The position numbers and the translations under genes were made by a program. A stretch of DNA of 64,000 nucleotides, taken from CAVZTX01 sp963778375 (GTDB lineage: Bacteria; Chloroflexota; Ktedonobacteria; Ktedonobacterales; Ktedonobacteraceae). Below, one piece after another: positions 9,016 to 17,592 of the stretch (the stretch's first letter is position 1; every line of letters begins with the position of its first letter). Below the pieces are notes generated by a model. That model had not been told where the DNA came from. It searched no databases and saw only the letters and a program-made list of their open reading frames with translations. The stretch lies in contig CAVZTX010000019.1 of assembly GCA_963778375.1 (NCBI GenBank), positions 118,008 through 182,007 on the forward strand. Reading direction: 5' to 3'.

Positions 9016-9022
9016 AGTCTCA

Positions 9023-10423
9023 TCACCGACCATAAGCCAGGCGCACAGCCAGATACTGCGGCAGACCGGTCTTCAGAATCTTCTCCTGCGTCTTCTCGAA
9101 TGGATAAGCGATTCGATAGAACTCAAAACCACGTTCGGTGTCGTAGATCATAAAGGCCGCACGCGGATCTCCATCACGCGGCTGACCAACTCCTCCCGGA
9201 TTAATGATAGCCCGGTATCCTTCCGGTGCTTCCCAGTGGCCTTCTGGTGGGATAAGCATCTCATTCGTCACTGAAATCATACTCTGAGTCAACCCGAGCA
9301 GCGTCAGAAGCTCTTCAATTTCAGTATTCAAGCGATCCTCCGCATCTACAATATGTGAGACTGGTGTTTTTTCATCCGTCTCCTCAGATGCTTCAACCTC
9401 ATTCTCAAGTTCTGCTTCGTCGAGGCTTTCCCCATCTGCAGCCTCATCATTCTTGCTGCCGTCAGTGTTTTCTTCATTCTCTACAACTGTATCTTCGGTC
9501 GAAGCAGCATCCTCTACAACAGCCGACGCTTCTGCTTCAGCAATATCTTTTTCATTAACCAAATCACCAATAGATGTACCGCCCTCTTCTGATTCGCTGG
9601 GTATATCTTTAGGCGAAGTTGTATCACCCTCGTCCTCGATAGCAGTTTCAACTGTATGATGTTGCTCGGAAGACTGCAACTTCTCCTCTATAATTGCGTT
9701 GGCATCATCTTCTGTAGCTGCCTGACCGGTTTCAGGGTCCTTATAAGCGCTTTCGAGATGCTCGCCAGCCTGAGTGGCTAATGCGGAGATGTGAGTAGGA
9801 GGATGAACTGCCACCAATTTGTCGGTATCGTCCTCTACCTCATCGCTATGGCTCTCAAATCCATTCGAATGAGAATGTGGTGTGCTGTTCTGCTCGGTGT
9901 GTCCAAGGGGAAGTGTAGGAGTATTAGCGACGGGATCAAGCTGCTGAAAGATGACGGGTACATGGGTGTGTCCAACGAAGCAATAACGGGTGTTAAAGTG
10001 TTGGAAGCTGCGCTCGGCCAGCACTTCAGAGGTTAAGTACTCCCATAGTGGCCCAAATGGACTGCCGTGTACCAAGGTGCATTCGCCCTTCACTATGCGC
10101 TCTGGCAAATTCATCAGAAACGTACGGTGTTCCTCTGTCAATTGTTCCGCCGTCCATTCTGCTGAGATACGTGCGGCGGCACTAAAATCCTCCAGATCAA
10201 TTTTGCCAACGGCAGCCCAATCGTGATTTCCCGCAATGATAACGTTGGTACGTTCACGCAGTTTGATAATACATTCATTTGGATCAGGTCCATAGCCAAC
10301 GAGGTCACCAAGAAACCAGATTGCATCGATTGGTTCCTTTTCTGCAATCTCATCAATCTTCGCCAGTACTGCTTCCAATGCTTCCAGATTAGCATGAATA
10401 TCGCTGAATATAGCGTAGCGCAT
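9023..10423 (-). CDS. Calcineurin-like metallophosphoesterase with large acidic insert
   Basis: Residues 1-160 are a YfcE-like metallophosphoesterase: FSDIHAN (Asp8, His10), GDLVGYGPDP (Asp40), AGNHDWA (Asn66, His67), VHGSP and GHTHVP (His152, His154) supply all metal ligands. The expected C-terminal strand INPGGVGQPRDGDPRAAF appears only near residue 400. Between them lie about 200 residues of Glu, Asp, Ser and Thr-rich sequence without clear fold. The usual family length is about 240 residues, against 466 here. The reading frame is continuous and keeps the domain ends intact, so this is an insertion into a surface loop rather than decay. Substrate unknown. pth follows 7 bp downstream. Confidence 0.88.
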   Translation of the reverse strand: MRYAIFSDIHANLEALEAVLAKIDEIAEKEPIDAIWFLGDLVGYGPDPNECIIKLRERTNVIIAGNHDWAAVGKIDLEDFSAAARISAEWTAEQLTEEHRTFLMNLPERIVKGECTLVHGSPFGPLWEYLTSEVLAERSFQHFNTRYCFVGHTHVPVIFQQLDPVANTPTLPLGHTEQNSTPHSHSNGFESHSDEVEDDTDKLVAVHPPTHISALATQAGEHLESAYKDPETGQAATEDDANAIIEEKLQSSEQHHTVETAIEDEGDTTSPKDIPSESEEGGTSIGDLVNEKDIAEAEASAVVEDAASTEDTVVENEENTDGSKNDEAADGESLDEAELENEVEASEETDEKTPVSHIVDAEDRLNTEIEELLTLLGLTQSMISVTNEMLIPPEGHWEAPEGYRAIINPGGVGQPRDGDPRAAFMIYDTERGFEFYRIAYPFEKTQEKILKTGLPQYLAVRLAYGR

Positions 10424-10588
10424 ATGATTTCACTCAATTCAAATCAAAGTAGATGTATAAAAGTAAGTGAGGCTATTCTATCATGTTTATGGCAAGGTTG
10501 CTAGTAGCACGAATATCCTTCTGCTTGCCGTTCATTTTAGTGCCAATCCCCATAATGATCATATTTTTTGTAGAGAGAAAGGACACAC

Positions 10589-11878
10589 ATGGATCTGCGA
10601 CAATGGTACAGCGTGTTTTACAGGCGTCAATCCCGGCGGCGTATGTTACGAAACCTTGGCATAGTTGCAGGAGCCGGACTATCACTCGATGTAGGTTTAA
10701 CGGTCGTAAAGCAAGCCGCAGCGGCAATTCCAAACAACACCCCTATTCCCATTAATCACGTCCTGATTGCCTGTCAGGAAAATCGCTCCTTCGACGAATA
10801 TTTTGGCTACTATCCGCGAGCCGGATCATTTGGCGTCCCGGCGGGCTACTCACAACCCGATGGCAATGGAGGGACTGTCACCCCAAGTCATTATTTTTTA
10901 CCATTCTCAACCGACAACTCCCACACCTGGCAAGATATCCACAGCGAATGGAACCATGGAGCTATGAATGGTTTTTATACCACCGATGGTTCTAATGCCT
11001 TGAACTATTATGATGGTTCAGATCTCCCCTACTACTACGCACTGGCAGATGCCTTCACACTCTGCGGCCACTATTTCTGCTATGAACTTGGCCCAAGTTT
11101 GCCCAATCGTCTTGCCCTCTGGTCCGCAACTGCTGGTGGCAACACCTCCAATAATGCTGGTGCTGGAAGTCTTGACTGGCCGACTATCGTTGATTTGCTC
11201 GATCAACACAACATCACCTGGAAATGCTACAACCTGGGTCTAGGGACCGGAAGCTCAAACATACTGGAAGGCTACAACGCGCTGACCTTCTTCAAAAAGT
11301 GGCAGAATGATCCTCGCCTGCAATTTCAAGAGGATGACTACTACAACGACCTGAAGGCAGGAATGTTGCCACAAGTATCGTTTTTAATCACCGAAGACTT
11401 GATCAGCGAACATCCACCCACCGATATTCAATGGGGTCAGCAAAAAATGGCAGATGTAATCAATGCCCTGATCCACTCCAGCCTCTGGACAAGCTCGGCC
11501 CTCTTCTTCACCTATGACGAAGGCGGTGGCTACTTCGAGCACGTTCCCCCACCACAGGTAGACGCCTATGGCCTGGGTTTCCGCGTCCCCATGCTCGTAG
11601 TATCTCCCTGGGCCAGGCGAAGATACGTATCCGGCCAACTGTACGAGCATAGCTCCGTTCTCAAGTTCATTGAGCGCCGCTTTGGTTTACCTTCCCTGGC
11701 AAGCGTCAACCACCAGTTCGACACCTCCACCCCTGGAACGAACAACGACGCCGCCAATGGCAAACCATCCGGTCCACCCGCGCCTCCACGCGATGGCCTC
11801 AGGCAACTCGGTGACTTCTATGAAGCCTTCGACTTTACACAAAACCCGAATTACTATCCTAACCTGCCTGAGCTATAA
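10589..11878 (+). CDS. Exported phosphoesterase, phospholipase C/acid phosphatase family
   Basis: The 429-residue product belongs to the alkaline-phosphatase-like phosphoesterase family that includes bacterial phospholipases C and acid phosphatases. Motifs are HVLIACQENRSFDEYFGYY with the metal/nucleophile region, FTYDEGGGYFEHVPPP, and VPMLVVSPWARR. The N-terminus has a run of arginines followed by a hydrophobic stretch (RRRMLRNLGIVAGAG), fitting Tat export. GAAAGGAC lies just before ATG 10589. A bidirectional hairpin closes the unit. It likely hydrolyses phosphate esters or phospholipids outside the cell; the exact substrate is not visible. Divergent from the metallophosphoesterase gene. Confidence 0.88.
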   Translation: MDLRQWYSVFYRRQSRRRMLRNLGIVAGAGLSLDVGLTVVKQAAAAIPNNTPIPINHVLIACQENRSFDEYFGYYPRAGSFGVPAGYSQPDGNGGTVTPSHYFLPFSTDNSHTWQDIHSEWNHGAMNGFYTTDGSNALNYYDGSDLPYYYALADAFTLCGHYFCYELGPSLPNRLALWSATAGGNTSNNAGAGSLDWPTIVDLLDQHNITWKCYNLGLGTGSSNILEGYNALTFFKKWQNDPRLQFQEDDYYNDLKAGMLPQVSFLITEDLISEHPPTDIQWGQQKMADVINALIHSSLWTSSALFFTYDEGGGYFEHVPPPQVDAYGLGFRVPMLVVSPWARRRYVSGQLYEHSSVLKFIERRFGLPSLASVNHQFDTSTPGTNNDAANGKPSGPPAPPRDGLRQLGDFYEAFDFTQNPNYYPNLPEL

Positions 11879-11881
11879 TGA

Positions 11882-11914
11882 ACAATAGGGCAACCACAAT
11901 GGTTGCCCTATTGT
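11882..11914. terminator. Bidirectional hairpin terminator
   Basis: A perfect 15-bp stem (11882-11896 with 11900-11914, loop CAA) lies between convergent genes and overlaps the last codons of the D,D-carboxypeptidase gene on the minus strand. There is no long T-run on either side, but position and stem strength argue for termination in both directions. Confidence 0.75.
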
Positions 11915-12897
11915 GCCGGTGGCAGTAGCGGCAACCCAAACCCCCAATTCAGTAGCGTCTTCGCATCCTGAAAACGACGGTCCGAATCAGCATTATGTAG
12001 CACTACCCCAATCAAGTACTCATTTCCACGCCGGGCAGCAAAAACCAGACAGTACTCAGCTTCAAGCGTATGGCCCGTCTTAATGCCAGTCGCCCCACTA
12101 TAGCTACTCAGCAGGTCGTTCGTCGTACTCCACGTATACCCATGATGTTGTCCATTGGGGACAAGAACATAGCGCGATGTCTGGACAATCTGCGCGAAGA
12201 GCGGAATCGACATAGCGTACTGTGCCAGCCGTACCAGATCATAGGCCGTCGTATAGTGGCCAGGTAGAGGTACTCCATTAGCAGCGTAGTAGGTAAGGCC
12301 GTCAGGATTGATATAGTGAGTTTGGAAAAGGTGCAGACGAAGCGCGAAAAGATTCATCGTAGCAACAAATTTCGCGCTTGTCCCACCCAGAGCATCAGCA
12401 ATTGCAATAGCCGCATCGTCACCAGAGGGTAACATCAAACCATACAGAAGATCTTTCAGTGGAATCTTATCGCCAACAACGAGGTTAGCAGTGCTTCCAT
12501 CGTTCAAGTGCACCTCGTTGAAAGCGTCCTGCTGGATCGTCACAAGGTGGCTCAGATTCGCCGTCTGGATAGCAATAACAGCCGTCATAATCTTGGTCGT
12601 ACTTGCCATCGGCAACGGCGTTTCACCATGTACATCATCCAGGATATGTCCCGTTTCGCCATCGAGTAGAATCGCCGCGCCAGAAGTAATCGCTGGTGGC
12701 GTGCTCTTCACCGTAAGAACCGGCGCGGGTGTTGGCGAAGGCGTAGGTGTCATCGGAATCACTGTGGGCGAAGGAGTCGCCGTAGGAGCATCCTGCCTCA
12801 ATACGGCAATCAGATCTATTCCCGATGGTACCAACGCCACCACAAAACCAATCGCCAGTACAACCAGGGCAACGATAAGAATACGACGACTTCGCAT
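11908..12897 (-). CDS. D-alanyl-D-alanine carboxypeptidase, peptidase S11
   Basis: This penicillin-binding-type serine peptidase trims the terminal D-Ala of peptidoglycan stem peptides. It has one N-terminal membrane helix (about residues 6-24), a Pro/Thr/Ser linker (36-60) and the S11 domain. Catalytic motifs are Ser99-x-x-Lys102 (STTK), SGD at 158-160 in place of the more usual SGN, and KTG in GIKTGHTLEA. The C-terminal beta domain found in DacA is absent. It starts 14 bp after gatA and is the last gene of the acyP-gatC-gatA-dac group. Confidence 0.92.
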   Translation of the reverse strand: MRSRRILIVALVVLAIGFVVALVPSGIDLIAVLRQDAPTATPSPTVIPMTPTPSPTPAPVLTVKSTPPAITSGAAILLDGETGHILDDVHGETPLPMASTTKIMTAVIAIQTANLSHLVTIQQDAFNEVHLNDGSTANLVVGDKIPLKDLLYGLMLPSGDDAAIAIADALGGTSAKFVATMNLFALRLHLFQTHYINPDGLTYYAANGVPLPGHYTTAYDLVRLAQYAMSIPLFAQIVQTSRYVLVPNGQHHGYTWSTTNDLLSSYSGATGIKTGHTLEAEYCLVFAARRGNEYLIGVVLHNADSDRRFQDAKTLLNWGFGLPLLPPAQ

Positions 12898-12911
12898 CAG
12901 CTTCTCTGCAA

Positions 12912-14372
12912 TTAGATACCTTTAGGCCAGCACGTATGATAATCTGTCACACGCTCGAAAGCATCGGCCACACGCAAGATCACATCTTCCGCAAAGACAT
13001 TACCTAACAATTGCAAGCCCACCGGCAAACCATTACTGAACCCACCAGGAACCGAAACACCACAGATACCCGCCAGATTCGCGGGAATCGTGAAAACATC
13101 CTGGAGATACATCTCATAAGGATCAGAAATCTCGCCCAGCTTAAACGCCACAGATGGCGCGGATGGACTAACCAGGACATCAAATTGTTCAAATGCTCGG
13201 TCGAAATCCTGCGTAATTAGTGTTCGTACTTTCTCCGCTTGTTTGTAATAAGCATCATGATAACCGGAAGAGAGAGCGTACGTCCCCAGCATAATGCGCC
13301 GTTTGACCTCCTGGCCGAAGCCATGTTCTCGCGTCTTTTCAAGCGCCTCCCACATATCATCGGTATCGCGATAGGAATAGCCATATTTGACTCCATCGTA
13401 GCGGGCGAGATTCGCGCTGGCCTCCGCAGGCGCAATGATGTAGTAGACCGGCACACCGTACTTTGTATGCGGCAGCGAAACCTCATCGACTTCAGCGCCC
13501 ATCTCGCGCAGCTTCTCGATATCGGCGCGCACCGCCTCGACCACGCCCGGCTGCGTCCCCTCAACCCAATATTCCTTTGGCACACCAATGCGCAGCCCCT
13601 TAATACTCCCATTCAGCCCCGCGCTATAATCGGGCACCGAGCGGGGTGAGCACGTTGCATCACGCGGGTCAGGGCCAGCAACCGCTTGCAAGAGTAAAGC
13701 CGCATCACGCGCACTGCGTGCGAAAGGTCCAATTTGATCGAGCGATGATGCAAACGCTACCAACCCATACCGTGAAACGCGCCCATATGTAGTCTTCAAT
13801 CCCACGACATTGCACAGTGCGCCGGGTTGGCGGATCGAGCCACCGGTATCGCTGCCATACGCTCCCATTGCCATACCTGCCGCTACCGCTGCTGCTGAGC
13901 CGCCACTGCTTCCGCCTGGCGCGCGCTCTAAATCCCAGGGATTGTGTGTGGGAAAGAATGCCGAGTGCTCGGTAGATGATCCCATCGCGAACTCATCCAT
14001 ATTTGTCTTGCCCAGCATCACAATGCCCTGCGCATTCAGTCGTTCCATCACCGTCGCATCGAAGGGAGGTTTAAAGTTTTCCAGCATGCGTGATCCGCAC
14101 GTGGTAGGAATATCCTTTGTGCAAATCACATCCTTAATTGCCAGAGGAATGCCGGTCAGCGGAGACACTGTTGTGCTATTAGTAAAGCGGCGATCGGCTT
14201 CCTTCGCCTGCTTCAGTGCCAACTCGTCGGTTACCAGCGTAAATGCGCGTATCTTCCCCTCCACAGCTCGAATCCGATCAAGATGAGCTTGTGTCAATTC
14301 AACCGCTGAAATTTTTCTTTGTCGCAGCAAGTCTGCTGCTTCGGTAATAGTTAACTCATATAATTCAGTCAT
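12912..14372 (-). CDS. gatA: Asp-tRNA(Asn)/Glu-tRNA(Gln) amidotransferase subunit A
   Basis: GatA is the glutaminase/amidase subunit of the GatCAB complex, which converts misacylated Glu-tRNA(Gln) or Asp-tRNA(Asn). The 486-residue protein has the amidase signature with the Ser-cisSer-Lys triad Lys80 (PLAIKDV), Ser155 (PGGSSGGSAAA) and Ser179 (GSDTGGSIRQP). Length is as in Staphylococcus and Thermotoga GatA. Its ATG lies one base after the gatC stop, so translation is coupled. gatB is not in this window. Confidence 0.97.
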   Translation of the reverse strand: MTELYELTITEAADLLRQRKISAVELTQAHLDRIRAVEGKIRAFTLVTDELALKQAKEADRRFTNSTTVSPLTGIPLAIKDVICTKDIPTTCGSRMLENFKPPFDATVMERLNAQGIVMLGKTNMDEFAMGSSTEHSAFFPTHNPWDLERAPGGSSGGSAAAVAAGMAMGAYGSDTGGSIRQPGALCNVVGLKTTYGRVSRYGLVAFASSLDQIGPFARSARDAALLLQAVAGPDPRDATCSPRSVPDYSAGLNGSIKGLRIGVPKEYWVEGTQPGVVEAVRADIEKLREMGAEVDEVSLPHTKYGVPVYYIIAPAEASANLARYDGVKYGYSYRDTDDMWEALEKTREHGFGQEVKRRIMLGTYALSSGYHDAYYKQAEKVRTLITQDFDRAFEQFDVLVSPSAPSVAFKLGEISDPYEMYLQDVFTIPANLAGICGVSVPGGFSNGLPVGLQLLGNVFAEDVILRVADAFERVTDYHTCWPKGI

Positions 14373-14373
14373 C

Positions 14374-14664
14374 TTACGATTCCTCCAGCACCGCGCGTAC
14401 CTTCAAACAGTTATCCTCCTGGGCAGGCGCATTAGCAAGCAACACCTCTGGTGAGTAGGATGGCTCCGCGACATCGGGCCGCATAATAGTGCTCAATCGT
14501 GAGGCGTGCGCCGTTGGCGAAACCCCGCTCACATCAACCTGCTGCAATATCGCAATATTCTCCAGGATAACCGAAAGCTGGTCTCTCAAAACCTCAACCT
14601 CTTCCTCGCTCAATCCCAGGCGCGCCAGCTTTGCCACATTCTTCACAGTCTCGCGGTCAATCAT
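14374..14664 (-). CDS. gatC: Asp-tRNA(Asn)/Glu-tRNA(Gln) amidotransferase subunit C
   Basis: GatC is the small strap that wraps around GatA and GatB. The 96-residue sequence starts with the typical VKNVAKLARLGLSEEEVE helix and continues with VSPTAHASRLS and the C-terminal LKVRAVLEE, which corresponds to the conserved VPRVIE-type end. It lies directly before gatA and 37 bp after the acylphosphatase gene. Confidence 0.94.
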   Translation of the reverse strand: MIDRETVKNVAKLARLGLSEEEVEVLRDQLSVILENIAILQQVDVSGVSPTAHASRLSTIMRPDVAEPSYSPEVLLANAPAQEDNCLKVRAVLEES

Positions 14665-14700
14665 AATATGTATCCTTTTCCTATAGTCTTTATCTTAAGT

Positions 14701-14993
14701 TCACCAGCGGACATGGAAGCCGCTGAGATGTTCCGTTGGTTGTCCCCAACTCGTATTCACCTCGCTCACCTGCGCCGCCGATGGTCCTTTCCACAAAAGC
14801 GCCACAAGCCGTTCCAGAGTGGGCGGGGTCCCTGGGCCAGCACTTCAACGCTTCCATCGCGCTCGTTGCGTGCGTATCCCCGTAGCCCAAGGCCCAGTGC
14901 CTTCTCGACCACATAATAACGAAAGCCTACCCCTTGCACCCTTCCCCGCACATATGCATGTAATTCCTGAATATCATTCTGGCTCATGGACAC
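14701..14993 (-). pseudogene. acyP: Acylphosphatase, frameshifted
   Basis: From ATG 14993 the sequence reads LHAYVRGRVQGVGFRYYV with the acylphosphatase signature (catalytic Arg in VQGVGFR) and continues to VEVLAQGPRP. The remaining half, TLERLVALLWKGP to GFHVRW and TGA at 14701, lies in a different frame. One missing base in the G run at 14821-14823 explains the break; with four G there, a normal protein of about 97 residues is restored. Acylphosphatase hydrolyses acyl phosphates. It leads the gatC-gatA-dac group. Because the rest of both halves is perfectly conserved, a sequencing error is as likely as a true mutation. Confidence 0.85.
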
Positions 14994-15031
14994 AATGATA
15001 GCATACTCTTGGTTGCTGGACTAGTATCTAA

Positions 15032-15059
15032 TTTCAGTCCCCTTTCAGTCTCTTTTCAG
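15032..15059. promoter_or_regulatory. Three TTTCAG direct repeats at 11-bp spacing
   Basis: TTTCAG occurs at 15032, 15043 and 15054, exactly 11 bp apart (CTGAAA on the other strand). A fourth copy at 15142 is 88 bp, eight times 11, further on. The cluster is about 40 bp upstream of the acylphosphatase start and within the divergent region before the moxR gene. Eleven-base direct repeats are the usual footprint of OmpR/PhoB-class regulators; which one binds is unknown. Confidence 0.4.
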
Positions 15060-15264
15060 CAAAATCCATTACACTACAAAATCATGTGCAACAAATCCCA
15101 TTTTTTGACGTAGTAATTAGTACAACCATTGAAATGCCAAATTTCAGTTCGGTTTTCCCTTGGTACCCACGCCGCCACGTGGTACACTTATGGAAAGTTC
15201 ATATTTGAGAAATTTACCTGGCACCGTTGAAGGGATATCCAGACCAGGCGTTGGAGAAAAAAGC

Positions 15265-16236
<972 letters not shown>

Positions 16237-16380
16237 CCAGCTATGCGAATGATTGAAAGGCATCCCTCAACGCCGCTAGCGCGGCTACGCGCAATCTTTT
16301 CTGACCGGCTGAGCGAAGCTAGCACAAAGTGCGTTGTCGGCCGGAATAAGATACACGCGTCAGAGGTATGAAAGGAACGT

Positions 16381-17592
16381 ATGCGACCCTGGCAAGCCAC
16401 GTTGCTCATTTTAGTACTAGCCTTCTTTGCCATCAGTAGTGGATGGCGCGTCCTCTACCTGCTGACCTATGTGATGCTCACCCTCTTCATCCTATCATGG
16501 CTGTGGGCACGCTACAGCTTGCGCAAATTGGTCTTTCACCGCACCGCTCCAGCCGGACGCGTACAGGTTGGAGAGACCTTCGACGAGCGGCTGATGCTCG
16601 ATAATGCAAGCGCCATGCCCAAGCTCTGGGTACAAATTGCTGATGCATCAACATTGCCATTCCATCGTGCTGGCTATGTCGCCAGTATGGGAGGACGTAA
16701 ACGTGCTTCTTGGCGTGCTCGTACCGTCTGTAAGCAGCGTGGACGTTTTCAACTTGGCCCCGTCACTGCCACCAGCGGCGATCCATTTGGCCTCTTTCGA
16801 CGCCGGATCTACATGACGAAGCAGCAGGAACTTCTCGTGCTGCCACGCGTCTTACCTATTACAAACTTCGTATTATTCACAGGAGGATTACCTGGACGAG
16901 GTCGCAGTTCTCGCCGTGCCTTGCAGGCAACCACCAATGCTACAACTATTCGAGATTATACTGTAGGTGATGCCCTCAATCGTATTCACTGGCGTTCCAG
17001 TGCGCATTATAATAAATTAATGGTGAAGGAATTTGATCTCGATCCTGCGCTGGACGTTTGGATTTTTCTTGATCTGCATGAAGAGGTGCAAGCAGGCGAG
17101 GGAGAACATTCAACCGAGGAATATGGGGTAACGATTGCGGCGACGTTGGCTAACTACCTGTTGCATCAGGACTTATCCCTGGGTATGATTGTCAACGCGC
17201 AACAGCGCGAATTTCTATCGTTAGATCGTGGTGATCGCCAACTTGAGCGCGTACTGGAACTGTTAGCAGTCGTACAATCGGGACCCGGCCCCGACCTGAA
17301 GGAGGCTCTTGCAACCGATGCGCTCCATTTTGGAAGAAATACTGTAGCTATAGTGATTACGCCTTCGACCTCGCGTGATTGGCATGATGGCCTGCGTCAT
17401 TTGCAACGACGAGGCGTTCAAGTAGCAGTAGTAGGATTAGATGCCGCTTCATTTGAAAATGAACCGCCTGAGGAAGACACCCTGGCTCTCCTGGAAGGTG
17501 CCGGTATACCCGTGATGCGTATTAAAAATGGCGAATCGCTCACTGAAGCTTTGGAGCGTAGCCCCGATGCGCGCTATGCACGACGGAGGTAA
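16381..17592 (+). CDS. DUF58 protein with von Willebrand A-like fold
   Basis: The 403-residue protein begins with two hydrophobic helices (about residues 5-20 and 24-42). The DUF58 signature lies near the middle: RDYTVGDALNRIHWRSSAH, followed by VKEFDLDPALDVWIFLDLH, which resembles the MIDAS loop of von Willebrand A domains. DUF58 proteins are almost always encoded beside MoxR, as here, 144 bp downstream. Its stop codon overlaps the start of the next gene (TAATG), so translation is coupled. Confidence 0.9.
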   Translation: MRPWQATLLILVLAFFAISSGWRVLYLLTYVMLTLFILSWLWARYSLRKLVFHRTAPAGRVQVGETFDERLMLDNASAMPKLWVQIADASTLPFHRAGYVASMGGRKRASWRARTVCKQRGRFQLGPVTATSGDPFGLFRRRIYMTKQQELLVLPRVLPITNFVLFTGGLPGRGRSSRRALQATTNATTIRDYTVGDALNRIHWRSSAHYNKLMVKEFDLDPALDVWIFLDLHEEVQAGEGEHSTEEYGVTIAATLANYLLHQDLSLGMIVNAQQREFLSLDRGDRQLERVLELLAVVQSGPGPDLKEALATDALHFGRNTVAIVITPSTSRDWHDGLRHLQRRGVQVAVVGLDAASFENEPPEEDTLALLEGAGIPVMRIKNGESLTEALERSPDARYARRR

